Shown here piece by piece: positions 1-8,204 of a DNA stretch of 64,000 nt. The translations under genes were made by a program, and so were the position numbers. The DNA is from JALORV01 sp035429725 (lineage in GTDB: Bacteria; Pseudomonadota; Gammaproteobacteria; Burkholderiales; Burkholderiaceae_F). The notes beneath the pieces are model-generated. The model did no database searches. It was not told the origin of the DNA and saw nothing but the letters and a program-made list of their open reading frames with translations. Location: assembly GCA_035429725.1 (NCBI GenBank), contig DAOMFI010000002.1, forward strand, positions 30,196 through 94,195, in the 5' to 3' direction. The number at the start of each line of letters is the position of its first letter. Within the stretch, counting starts at the first letter, position 1.

Positions 1-620
1 GTATCGATGCCGCGGTAGCCGAGTTTCTTCAGCTTGCGCGTCACGGTGAAGCCGGGCCCCTTCTCGGCGATGAACAGGCTCATGCCCTTGTGCTTCGGCT
101 CGGCCCTGGGATCGGTCTTCACCAGCAGCGCGAGCGTGTTGCCGTAGCCGCTGTTGGTGATCCAGGTCTTCGCGCCGTTGATCACGTAGTGGGCGCCGTC
201 GCGCACCGCCGTCGTGCGGATCGCCTGCAGGTCCGTGCCGCAGTCGGGCTCGGTGAGCCCGACCCCGCCACGCAACTCCCCGGTGGCGAAGCGCGGCAGC
301 CAGGCCTGCTTCTGGTCGGGCGTTCCGTGGCGCTGCACCGCCGAGGCCATGATCAGGTGCGAGTTGATGATGCCGGCCACCGACATCCAGACCGCCGAGA
401 TGCGCTCGATCACCCGCGCGTAGGTCGAGGTCGCCAGGCCCAGCCCACCGTATTCCTGCGGGATCGTCGCTCCGAACAGCCCCATCGTCTTCATCTTCTC
501 GACGATGTCGGCCGGGTAGATGTCCTCGTCCTCGAGCCGATGCACGTGCGGGCGCACCTCCGTTTCCAGGAAGCGGTCCACCGCGTCGAGGATCATGCGT
601 TCGTCGTCGGGCTGCGTCAT
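1..620 (-). CDS. Acyl-CoA dehydrogenase, C-terminus cut by window edge
   Basis: Flavoprotein that would oxidise an acyl-CoA to the enoyl-CoA and pass electrons to ETF. About 206 codons are present, starting at the ATG complementary to 618-620 (MTQPDDERMIL); the gene runs off the left edge before its stop. Family landmarks are visible: IPQEYGGLG in the N-terminal helical domain, GVGLTEPDCGTDL at the FAD/substrate-binding turn, and INGAKTWITNSGYGN followed by KGMSLFIAEK in the middle beta-domain. The C-terminal domain with the usual catalytic acid lies outside the window, so substrate class cannot be judged. It is co-directional with the MmgE/PrpD and MaoC genes to its right (28-bp gap) and is probably the distal gene of that operon. 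Confidence 0.85.
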   Translation of the reverse strand, partial: MTQPDDERMILDAVDRFLETEVRPHVHRLEDEDIYPADIVEKMKTMGLFGATIPQEYGGLGLATSTYARVIERISAVWMSVAGIINSHLIMASAVQRHGTPDQKQAWLPRFATGELRGGVGLTEPDCGTDLQAIRTTAVRDGAHYVINGAKTWITNSGYGNTLALLVKTDPRAEPKHKGMSLFIAEKGPGFTVTRKLKKLGYRGID

Positions 621-648
621 CGTGCGCGTATCCGTAAGGGCCAGGCGG

Positions 649-2079
649 TCAGCCGCGGGCGGCGAGGCCTTCGGCCAGTTGGGCCGCGTCGGGCAGGCGG
701 TCGAGCGAGAGCACTAGGTCACGAATCTCGGCCGCGCGGGCGCGCGATACGGCGAGCGTGGCGTTCTCCATGAACTTCTTCTCGACCTCGGCGTTGCTGA
801 TCGGCCGCTCGGCGGCCCCGCGGTTGACTTCCTCGCGGTGGCGCAGCTCTCGCCCGTCGACCGTCGTCACGATCACCTCGCCCGAGTAGTACTTCGGGAA
901 CGGCGAGTCCGGATCGACCGCATACTCGACGCGCCGGGCGAGCGCCAGCACGTCGGGATCGGCGAGCGCCGCGTCCTCGAGGTGCTGCAAGCCGAAGCTC
1001 CCGCGGGCGAGGGCGGTGGCCACGATGTACGGAATGCTGAACTGGGCGTCGTAGCTGTTCTGCGGCTTCTGCTTCGTCGCGACCGGTTCGCACACGGTCT
1101 TGACCACCTCGGCGGGGACGAGCGCGCGCACCGACCGGATATCCGCGAGCTTCAGGTCGTGCTCGCGCCGCAGGATCGCGGCGGCATCGGCGCAGGCATG
1201 CGTGAAGTGGCAGGCGGGAATCGGCTTGACCGTGACGCGCGGGACCTCCCACACCGCGCCGAGGCCGGCGGTGGCGAGTGCGAGGTCGATGTTGGACGCG
1301 TACTGCCCGAGATGGCTGGCGAACAGGCCGAAGCGACCCTCGTACGCCGCGCGCGGGCCGACAAAGCCATGGCGCGCCAGCGACGCCGCGCTCGCCCCCG
1401 CCATGGCGGCCCAGCCCGGGTGCATCCGCTTGGTCCACGCGCCGTCCTGCAGGAACTCCAGGCTGCCGGCGCCGACGGACAGCGCGATGCCCTGCGCCAT
1501 CGCCATCTGCGACGCCGTCATCCCGTACAGCCGCCCCGCGACGAGCGCGCAGGCGAATGCGCCGACGAGCCCGGTGGGATGAAAGCCGATCTGATGAAAG
1601 CCGCCACGTGCGACCGCGCCCAGCCGGGTCGCCGTTTCCATGCCCACGACATAGGCCGCCAGCGCCTCCAGTCCGGACGTGCCGAGTTGCGCGCCCACGC
1701 CCAGCGCGCAGGGAAAACAGCTGGCGGTGGCGTGGATCACGCCGGCGGCGTGGGTGTCGTCGTAGTCGAGGCCGTGCACGAGGATGCCGTTCATCAGCAT
1801 CGCGTCGCGCGGCAGCAGCCTCTGCGGTAGCCCGATCACGGGCATGTTGCCGGCACCCGCCGACATCTCGCTCACGGCGGACAGCGCGCGGTGCGCGAAG
1901 TCGTAGCGGGTCGATGCGCAGGCGATGCCCACCGCATCGAGGATCAAGTACTTCGCTCGCTCGAGGACCGGGGAGGGGATGTCGCGCGCCTCGAGGTCGG
2001 CGGCAAACCCCGCGAGCGTTTCGGCGATGGTCGGCTGCGAGGCCACGGCCGTGGCGGGAGGGTCGAACATGGCGGTCAT
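649..2079 (-). CDS. MmgE/PrpD family protein (paralog 1)
   Basis: A 476-residue member of the family that includes 2-methylcitrate dehydratase PrpD, cis-aconitate decarboxylase and iminodisuccinate epimerase. The conserved active-site stretches are present: NGILVHGLDYDDTH (residues 97-110), a His at 116, GFHPTG (165-170), TKRMHPGW (216-223) and KPIPACHFTH further on. By family comparison Asp108, His116, His167 and Lys217 would line the pocket. The C-terminal lid domain appears complete. It lies between MaoC (12-bp gap upstream) and acyl-CoA dehydrogenase in one operon, so it probably acts on a dicarboxylic or hydroxy acid, or its CoA ester, in that pathway. It is most similar in the window to paralog 2 (4605-6005), which shares the unusual DGAWTKR-HPGW signature. 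The exact reaction cannot be assigned. Confidence 0.88.
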   Translation of the reverse strand: MTAMFDPPATAVASQPTIAETLAGFAADLEARDIPSPVLERAKYLILDAVGIACASTRYDFAHRALSAVSEMSAGAGNMPVIGLPQRLLPRDAMLMNGILVHGLDYDDTHAAGVIHATASCFPCALGVGAQLGTSGLEALAAYVVGMETATRLGAVARGGFHQIGFHPTGLVGAFACALVAGRLYGMTASQMAMAQGIALSVGAGSLEFLQDGAWTKRMHPGWAAMAGASAASLARHGFVGPRAAYEGRFGLFASHLGQYASNIDLALATAGLGAVWEVPRVTVKPIPACHFTHACADAAAILRREHDLKLADIRSVRALVPAEVVKTVCEPVATKQKPQNSYDAQFSIPYIVATALARGSFGLQHLEDAALADPDVLALARRVEYAVDPDSPFPKYYSGEVIVTTVDGRELRHREEVNRGAAERPISNAEVEKKFMENATLAVSRARAAEIRDLVLSLDRLPDAAQLAEGLAARG

Positions 2080-2091
2080 GGAGGTCCCTGC

Positions 2092-2613
2092 TCAGGAGGT
2101 CGGCTGCGCGCGCGCGGCGAGGTCCTCGACCGCGTGGCCGCGCTTGGGGATCAGGGCGGAGCGCACGAACGTCATCACGACCGTGCCGTCAGCCTTCCGT
2201 CCGGTCGTGCGTACCGTCACGATGCCCTGCGTCGGGCGGGACTTCGATTCGCGCTTGTCGATGACCTCGGATTCCGCGTAGAGCGTGTCGCCCGGATGCA
2301 CGGGTGCGACGAGCTTGATGTCGGTCCAGCCGAGGTTGGCGATCGCCTTGCCGCTGACGTCCGCCACGGTCATGCCCACGACGATGGCGAGCGTGAAGGC
2401 GCTGTTGACAAGCGGCTTGCCGAATTCGCTGTGCGCCGCGAACGCGGAGTCGCAGTGCATCGGATGCTGATTCATGGTCAGCAGCGAGAAGTGGATGTTG
2501 TCCGTCTCAGTGATGGTGCGGCCGGGGAAATGCTCGTAGACGTCGCCGACGACGAAGTCCTCGAGGTAGCGGCCGATCGTGGTCCGGTAGCGGGCGGGTG
2601 CGGTTCGGTCCAT
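2092..2613 (-). CDS. MaoC-type hotdog enoyl-CoA hydratase
   Basis: A 173-residue single-hotdog protein expected to hydrate or dehydrate a short-chain CoA ester. The hydratase segment reads TMNQHPMHCD (about residues 46-55). This is the NxHPxHxD subtype, found for example in methylmalyl-CoA/mesaconyl-CoA dehydratases, rather than the classic GDxNPxH. It is followed by a PLVNSAFTL segment in the helix that contacts CoA. It is the first gene of the leftward operon, and its start lies just behind a strong promoter with an operator-like palindrome. Together with the downstream MmgE/PrpD and acyl-CoA dehydrogenase it suggests breakdown of a branched C4-C6 dicarboxylate; that is inference. Confidence 0.85.
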   Translation of the reverse strand: MDRTAPARYRTTIGRYLEDFVVGDVYEHFPGRTITETDNIHFSLLTMNQHPMHCDSAFAAHSEFGKPLVNSAFTLAIVVGMTVADVSGKAIANLGWTDIKLVAPVHPGDTLYAESEVIDKRESKSRPTQGIVTVRTTGRKADGTVVMTFVRSALIPKRGHAVEDLAARAQPTS

Positions 2614-2635
2614 CGGCGCTCCAGCTCTTGTCCAA

Positions 2636-2677
2636 ATGTCCGCACATTATATTGATACCGCGTCGGCTCAGCGTCAA
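2636..2677 (-). promoter_or_regulatory. Promoter and operator for the leftward MaoC-MmgE operon
   Basis: On the minus strand a perfect -10 box TATAAT lies at 2651-2646. The best -35 candidate, TTGACG at 2677-2672, is 20 bp upstream, longer than ideal; an alternative -10 would be CAATAT at 17 bp. The imperfect palindrome ATGTCCGCACAT (2636-2647, 10 of 12 positions symmetric) sits at the -10 and start site, where a repressor would block. It resembles the perfect palindrome at 2761-2772 of the divergent promoter. A GntR-type repressor is plausible but unproven. Confidence 0.5.
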
Positions 2678-2732
2678 TCGGGAAGGAGCGGAATTGTTGC
2701 GAAGCAGCGAAGAGGTCAACGGAACTTTTCCT

Positions 2733-2772
2733 TTGACAGTAGGGCCGTTTCGCGTCTACTTTGTCCGGACAA
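2733..2772 (+). promoter_or_regulatory. Promoter and perfect-palindrome operator for the TRAP operon
   Basis: TTGACA at 2733-2738 is a consensus -35. TACTTT at 2757-2762 (18-bp spacer) is the best -10. The 12-bp perfect palindrome TTGTCCGGACAA (2761-2772) overlaps the end of the -10 and the expected transcription start. It shares TGTCCG and ACA with the site in the divergent promoter, so one dimeric repressor could control both directions. The palindrome also rules against translation from the TTG at 2761. Confidence 0.55.
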
Positions 2773-2814
2773 CCGATCTTTTGCCCCAACAAGGCCCGCC
2801 TGCTTTCCATAACA

Positions 2815-3312
2815 GTGATACGAAGAGCACTTCGCGCCTTGATGACCGGCGTGCAGATGATTTGCGCGCTGTGTGTACTCGGCATGGGCGTCGCGGTCGC
2901 CTACGAGATCCTGGCCCGCACGGTGCTGGGCGAGCCGACGGTATGGTCTCAGGAGATTTCAATCTACCTGCTGATCGCTGTTGCCTTCCTCGGCCTCGCG
3001 CCGACGCTCGCGTCCGACGAGCACATCCGGATCGATCTGTTCACGCGCAGGCTCGGCAGCCGCGCCAGTCGTGCGCTGCGTGCGGCGGCGATGCTGGCGA
3101 TTGCGACCTACGCGGCGGTGGCCGCCTACGGGGGTATCGAGATCGTCCGGCATTCAGTGCGCTTCGGGAGGCGCTCGTTGACGCTCCTCGGCGTTCCCGT
3201 CTGGATACCGCAGATGCTGGTTCCGATCGGCATGGCGCTGCTGTGCCTCGTGGCGCTGGCTGGTTTCTGGGCGCTGCTGACGGGCGAGGAGCCCCCAGGA
3301 GCGAATGGCTGA
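2815..3312 (+). CDS. dctQ: TRAP transporter small permease DctQ
   Basis: Small membrane subunit of a tripartite ATP-independent periplasmic transporter, about 165 residues, working with the large permease just downstream (8-bp overlap). Hydrophobic stretches are consistent with four membrane segments. The segment PTVWSQEISIYLLIAVAFLG is typical of DctQ, as is the DEHIRIDLF motif after the second helix. The start is uncertain: GTG at 2815 or ATG at 2842, neither with a good ribosome site. An in-frame TTG at 2761 is rejected because it overlaps the promoter. Substrate is unknown; operon partners suggest a dicarboxylate or related carboxylic acid. Confidence 0.85.
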   Translation: MIRRALRALMTGVQMICALCVLGMGVAVAYEILARTVLGEPTVWSQEISIYLLIAVAFLGLAPTLASDEHIRIDLFTRRLGSRASRALRAAAMLAIATYAAVAAYGGIEIVRHSVRFGRRSLTLLGVPVWIPQMLVPIGMALLCLVALAGFWALLTGEEPPGANG

Positions 3313-4588
3313 CTTCGGCATCATCGTTGCGGTGCTATGTGCTCTGCTCGTGCTCGGGTTTCCGGTCGCCTTTGCTCTCGGCATCGCGGGAGCCGTCGGC
3401 CTGGTCCTCACGGACCAGTCGCTGGAGATCATTCCCGAGGTCTTGTATTCGGCGGCCGACAGCTTCGTGCTGCTTGCCATACCGCTGTTCGTTCTGATGA
3501 GCCGCATCCTGATGAAGGCCGGGATCAGCGACGAACTCTTCGCGCTCATCAACGCGTTCGTGCGTCACGTGGCCGGGGGCATGGCGGCGGGGGCAGTGCT
3601 GTGCTGCGCGTTCTTTGCGGCGATTTCGGGCTCGAGCGTCACGAACGCTGCCGCGGTCGGCATGGTTGCCATTCCGGCGCTCGTCAAGCATGGATATCCG
3701 AAGCGGTTCGCTGCCGGCCTGGTGGCTGCCGGGGGCACACTCGGCATCCTCATTCCACCGTCCATTCCTTTCATCGTGTACGGCGCAATCACCGATCAGT
3801 CGGTGGGAGCGTTGTTCCTGGCTGGCGTCGTTCCGGGGCTCGTGGTGACGGTGCTGATCCTCGTCTACGCGGTCGCGGTTTCGCGGCTGCGTGGCTACGG
3901 CACACCGGGTCCACCGATTCCTTGGGGGGAGCGCCTTGGCCTGCTGCTGCGCAATGTCCCGGTGCTCGCCCTGCCGGTCCTGATACTCGGCGGCATTTAC
4001 AGCGGTGTCTTCACGCCGACCGAGGCCGCAGCGGCTGCGCTCGTGCTTGCCGAGATCCTCGCTTCGACCTACTTCCGGCGCCTGTCGTTGAAGATGTTGT
4101 GGGAGGCGACCAGGGAGACGGTCAACGTCTCGGTGATGATCCTCACGATCGTGGCAGGCGCGAAACTCTTCGGTCATGTCAGTACGACGATGCAGATTCC
4201 GCAGGGTTTCGCCGACTGGATACAGGCGGCGAACATCGGGCAGTTCGAGTTCATCGCCGCGGTCATGATCCTGCTGATCTTCCTCGGCGACTTCCTGGAT
4301 CCGATCTCGATCATCCTGATAGTGGTGCCAGTGCTGCTGCCCGCACTCACGGCCCTGCAGATCGATCCGATCTGGTTCGGCGTGCTTATCGTGATCAACA
4401 TGGAGCTCGCCAACATCACGCCGCCGGTCGGACTGAACCTCTTCGTGATTCAGGCGATCCAGAAAGACATCAGCTTTCAGGAAGTGCTGCGGGGCACTGT
4501 CCCCTTCATGTTCGCGATAGTCGTCGCGCTGTTGCTGATCTGGTGGGAGCCGCGGCTCGCAACATGGCTGCCTGCCATGGCACGTTGA
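3305..4588 (+). CDS. dctM: TRAP transporter large permease DctM
   Basis: The 427-residue transport subunit of the TRAP system, which moves a carboxylate with sodium ions. The protein is almost entirely hydrophobic, consistent with about 12 membrane segments. Recognisable DctM motifs include FAAISGSSVTNAAAVG, GGTLGILIPPSIPFIVYG (about residues 143-160) and GVFTPTEAAA. Near the end NMELANITPPVGLNLFVIQ is almost diagnostic. The ribosome site CCAGGAG precedes ATG 3305. It is followed by an MmgE/PrpD gene after 16 bp and then by the cognate binding protein gene, which carries a nonsense codon. Confidence 0.93.
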   Translation: MADFGIIVAVLCALLVLGFPVAFALGIAGAVGLVLTDQSLEIIPEVLYSAADSFVLLAIPLFVLMSRILMKAGISDELFALINAFVRHVAGGMAAGAVLCCAFFAAISGSSVTNAAAVGMVAIPALVKHGYPKRFAAGLVAAGGTLGILIPPSIPFIVYGAITDQSVGALFLAGVVPGLVVTVLILVYAVAVSRLRGYGTPGPPIPWGERLGLLLRNVPVLALPVLILGGIYSGVFTPTEAAAAALVLAEILASTYFRRLSLKMLWEATRETVNVSVMILTIVAGAKLFGHVSTTMQIPQGFADWIQAANIGQFEFIAAVMILLIFLGDFLDPISIILIVVPVLLPALTALQIDPIWFGVLIVINMELANITPPVGLNLFVIQAIQKDISFQEVLRGTVPFMFAIVVALLLIWWEPRLATWLPAMAR

Positions 4589-4604
4589 AGCGTAAGGAGA
4601 GCAA

Positions 4605-6005
4605 GTGGGCAATTCCACGATTTCGCGGACGCTTGGCGACTTCGTCGCTGGTCTGCGTTTCGCCGATCTGCCGCCCGAGGTCGTCGAAAATGCAAAGGTA
4701 CGCGTGCTGGACACCGTCGGGGTGTGCCTCGCGAGCGTCGGAGCGCCCTACGCCGAGGCCGTGTTCGACCTATGCGCGGAGCAGGGCGCAGCGACGACCG
4801 CGGCTGCCTTCGGCAAGGCGCGCCGGATGCCGGAAGTCTGGGCAGCGCTGTACAACGGTTCGCTCGCTCATGGCAACGACTACGACGACACGCACAGCGA
4901 ATCGATCGTTCACATCGGGGGCGTGGCCGTGCCGACCGCGGTGGCGTTGGCCGAGAAGGTGGGCGGCTCCGGCCGGGACCTGTTGACCGCCGTCGTGGCC
5001 GGGTACGAGGTTGCGGCGCGGATCGGTGCAGCGGCGTCCAAGGGACTTCACGCTCAGGGCTTCCACCCGACGGGGGTGTGTGGAGCGTTTTCGGCCGCGG
5101 CGGTGGCGGGCAAGCTGATGGGCCTGAGCGGCGCTCAACTGGCGAACGCCTTCGGCGTCGCGGGAAGTCAGGCGTCTGGATCGCTCGAATTCCTCAGCGA
5201 CGGCGCGTGGACCAAGCGCATACACCCCGGATGGGCCGCGCACGCCGGCATCATCGCGGCCGGGCTGGCGCGCCGCGGCTTTCGCGGGCCGGCCTTCGAG
5301 TTTGAGGGCCGCTACAGCCTCTACGCGCTTTACGCGACCAACACCAAGCCGGACCTCGCACGCGCGACGCGAGGACTGGGAACGGAATGGGAGATTCTTG
5401 ACACAGACGTCAAGCCATACCCGTGCGGGCACATCAGTCATCCCTATATGGATTGCGCGCTCCGGCTGCGCGACGAGCACGGCTTGACGCCGGAGCAGAT
5501 CGACTCGATCGAACTGCACGTGCCGGCTGCAGCGGTCCCGATCCTTCTCGAGCCCATCGCCGACAAGCGACGCCCGGCCAGTTCCTACGCTGCGCGCTTC
5601 AGCATGCCGTACGCCGTGGCAGTGATCCTCACACGCGGTCGCGCGGGGATCGACGAGTTTTCGGACGAGGCGATCCGCGATCCGGCAGCGTCGATGTTGT
5701 GCGATCGGACAACCTACCTGATCGACGATACGTTGCCTTTCCCGCACACCTTTCCAGGGTCCCTGCGCCTCCGGCTGAAGGACGGCCGCGAACTGGAGGC
5801 CCGCATGGATGCCTCTCGCGGATCACGCGAGATTCCGATGACGCCGGCAGAGCTGCGCCAGAAGTTCACTGACAACGCGCGGCGAGCGCTGCCGGCGCAA
5901 CGCGTCGACGCGCTTTGGGACGCCGGTCAGGCGCTCGAGCGAGCCGGCGACATTCGCGAGTTTTCCAACCTGACGACCGTGTCATCGATGACGGAGCAAT
6001 CATGA
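4605..6005 (+). CDS. MmgE/PrpD family protein (paralog 2)
   Basis: A 466-residue MmgE/PrpD protein encoded inside a TRAP transporter operon. It starts at GTG 4605 with AAGGAG about 6 bases upstream. Active-site stretches are YNGSLAHGNDYDDTH (residues 83-97), His103, QGFHPTG (151-157), TKRIHPGW (203-210) and KPYPCGHISH. It shares the DGAWTKR-HPGW form with paralog 1, so the two divergent operons each carry a close paralog. Its stop overlaps the dctP start by four bases (ATGA). Placement between permease and binding protein suggests that it acts on the imported acid itself or its first CoA product; no reaction can be assigned. Confidence 0.88.
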   Translation: MGNSTISRTLGDFVAGLRFADLPPEVVENAKVRVLDTVGVCLASVGAPYAEAVFDLCAEQGAATTAAAFGKARRMPEVWAALYNGSLAHGNDYDDTHSESIVHIGGVAVPTAVALAEKVGGSGRDLLTAVVAGYEVAARIGAAASKGLHAQGFHPTGVCGAFSAAAVAGKLMGLSGAQLANAFGVAGSQASGSLEFLSDGAWTKRIHPGWAAHAGIIAAGLARRGFRGPAFEFEGRYSLYALYATNTKPDLARATRGLGTEWEILDTDVKPYPCGHISHPYMDCALRLRDEHGLTPEQIDSIELHVPAAAVPILLEPIADKRRPASSYAARFSMPYAVAVILTRGRAGIDEFSDEAIRDPAASMLCDRTTYLIDDTLPFPHTFPGSLRLRLKDGRELEARMDASRGSREIPMTPAELRQKFTDNARRALPAQRVDALWDAGQALERAGDIREFSNLTTVSSMTEQS

Positions 6006-7006
6006 AGCGATCCTTTCTGCGATACCTCATCACCTCGTCCGTTGCGCTGACCGTGGCCGTCCTGGCTGGCACGGTGCACGCCCAGGCCCTCCGGATCCGA
6101 ATCACCAACCAGTTGCCACCAAGCTCGCCAATGTCCCGGGGACTGGAGCTGTGGAAGGACAAGGTAGAGAAGGGCTCCCAGGGCCGCATCCGGGTGGAGC
6201 TTTAGCCGAGCAGTCAGTTGTACAAGGACAACGAGGTCATTCCGGCCGTGCAGAAGAAGAACATTGAAGCAGGACTCGTCGTCGCCGGACAGTTCTCGGC
6301 CTTCGATCCGATGTTCGCGGTCTTCGACCTGCCGGGACTGTTCACTTCCTACCCGCAGGCGATCCGCGCAATCGATGGTCAGCTCGGCGAGCAGCTCGCG
6401 GCGCGCATGTCCAAGCTCGGGGTGCATCCGCTGTACTGGGCGCAGCAGGGGTTCGTCGAGGTTGCCACGGTCCGCAAACCGGTCAATGCCCCGTCCGACT
6501 TGAAAGGGATGAAGCTGCGGGTGCACAGTCGCGAGCTGGCGCGCATGGCCCAGCTGAACGGCGCGGCACCAACGACGATCGCGGCGTCCGAGGTTTCGAC
6601 TGCACTGTCCCAAGGAACCGTCGACGGCATCACCACCAGCATCTCTTCTTACGAGGCGCGCAAGTGGTTCGAAGGCGCCCCCAACGCGACGAACTCCAAG
6701 TTCGGCCTGGTGGCCATCGTCATAATCATCAACCAGGACGTCTGGAACGGCCTGCCACAGGACCTCAAAGGGGTTTTGGCCGAGGCGTCTCGCGCGGCGA
6801 GCGCCTATTCGACGCAGCGGGTACTTCAAGAGGAGGGTGAGATCTTCTCGCGCCTGACGAAGGCAAACGTGAAAGTGACGCAGTTCGACGCGAAGGGGCG
6901 GGCTGAATTCGAGACCCGCACGAGGCCAATGTATGACGAGTTCTACAAGGTCACTGGCAACGATGGGCGCATCGTCGTGAAGTACGTGCAGGGGCTACGG
7001 GAGTAG
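6002..7006 (+). pseudogene. dctP: TRAP binding protein DctP interrupted by an amber codon
   Basis: Periplasmic solute-binding protein of the TRAP system. Reading starts at ATG 6002 with a clear signal peptide ending near VHAQA. A single in-frame TAG at 6203-6205 follows RIRVEL. The frame then continues without further stops for 267 codons (PSSQLYKDNEVIPAVQ onward). In intact homologs this place usually reads VEVYPSSQLYKD, so the TAG replaces a Tyr codon. Homology on both sides is complete, including TTIAASEVSTALSQGTVDG, so the total of about 334 residues is normal for DctP. Possible explanations are a recent nonsense mutation, a sequencing error or suppression. The upstream dctQM genes are intact. 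Confidence 0.85.
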
Positions 7007-7024
7007 AGACTTTCGCGTTCGTCA

Positions 7025-8185
7025 TCAGCCCGCGCCGGCGGTCGGGCCTTGCGGGAACTTGCGCTCGAACACTTCCTCGGCGACGCGGTTCTTCAGCATC
7101 TCGATCGAACCGCCGGCGATCATCCAGCCGCGGCAGCGGCGCAGGCAGTACTCGACGAGCGACTCCTGGCTATAGCCCAGTCCGCCCATCACCTGCATCG
7201 CCTCGTTGGCCACCTCGAATCCGGCCTGGTTGCAGGCGATCTTCGCGATGGCGGTGTCGAGTGCCGACGGGAATCCCCGGTCGGCGCCGGTCGCGGCCCG
7301 GTAAAGCAGCAACTGGGCGCCGTCGAGCTTCACCTTCATGTCGGCGAACTTCCACTGCAGCCCCTGGAACTCGCACAGCAGCCGGCCGAACTGCTTGCGC
7401 TGCGTCGCCCACCCCTTCGCTTCGTCGTACGCATAGCGACCGAGCGACAGCGCGCGCGCGGAATTGCCGAGCCGTTCGACGTTGAAGCCCTTCATCTGCT
7501 TCTTGAAGCCGCCGGCCTGCAGCACGACCTGTTCGTCGTCCACGTAGACATCGTCGAAGAAGATTTCCGCCCATTCCTCGCCCGACATGAACTTCGAACG
7601 CTGCCCGATGCGCACGCCGTCCGCGTTCAGTTCGATCAGCACCGAACCGATGCCGGCCACGCCGGGGCCGAAGCGGCAATAGGCCAGCATGAAGTCGGCG
7701 TTCGGCCCGTGCGTGGTGAACACCTTGGAACCGTTGATCCGCCAGCCGCGCCCGTCGCACGTCGCATGGCTCTTCAATTCCGTCACGGCCGAACCGGCCT
7801 CCGGTTCGGTCATTCCGACGGAGATCAGCGCTTCGCCGGAGAGCAGGGGACGCAGGTAACGGTCCTTCTGTGCGGGAGTTCCGTACTCGGCCAGCACGCG
7901 GATCGCCCCGAAGTTGCCGGCGTGGATCACGTCCGCGCTGCGCGGGCAGGCCGAGGCGATCGCCTCGATCGCGACCACCGCGTCCATCACGGTGCCGCCG
8001 ACGCCGCCGTCGGCCTCGGCGATGGTAATGCCGAGCAGTCCCTGGGACGCCATGCGCCGCGCCACGTCGCGCGGGTATTCGCCCGCATGCGCCCGGGCCA
8101 GTGCGCCCGGTTTCAGTTCGCTCGCCGCGAAGCGGGCGACGGAGTCGCGGAAGGTGACTTGTTCTTCGGTCAGTCCAAAGCTCAA
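7025..8185 (-). CDS. Acyl-CoA dehydrogenase with altered catalytic position
   Basis: A 386-residue flavin acyl-CoA dehydrogenase. The start is TTG 8185, with an AGGAGG-like site 6-8 bases upstream; this gives the normal family N-terminus SFGLTEEQVTFRD and leaves 19 bp after the GntR stop. Landmarks are GMTEPEAGSAVTEL, INGSKVFTTHGPN and the C-terminal MQVMGGLGYSQESLVE. Where the common family has YEGT with the catalytic Glu, this protein reads IAGGSIEM, so the base is either elsewhere or absent. It forms an operon with, and downstream of, the GntR/FCD regulator, and is convergent with dctP. The substrate is unknown. Confidence 0.88.
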   Translation of the reverse strand: MSFGLTEEQVTFRDSVARFAASELKPGALARAHAGEYPRDVARRMASQGLLGITIAEADGGVGGTVMDAVVAIEAIASACPRSADVIHAGNFGAIRVLAEYGTPAQKDRYLRPLLSGEALISVGMTEPEAGSAVTELKSHATCDGRGWRINGSKVFTTHGPNADFMLAYCRFGPGVAGIGSVLIELNADGVRIGQRSKFMSGEEWAEIFFDDVYVDDEQVVLQAGGFKKQMKGFNVERLGNSARALSLGRYAYDEAKGWATQRKQFGRLLCEFQGLQWKFADMKVKLDGAQLLLYRAATGADRGFPSALDTAIAKIACNQAGFEVANEAMQVMGGLGYSQESLVEYCLRRCRGWMIAGGSIEMLKNRVAEEVFERKFPQGPTAGAG

Positions 8186-8204
8186 TTTCCCTCCTGCGGA
8201 GGTG

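Noticed and set aside
2761..2814. Longer dctQ reading from TTG 2761
   Set aside because: It overlaps a consensus promoter and a perfect palindrome at the expected transcription start and has no ribosome site; starts at 2815 or 2842 fit better.
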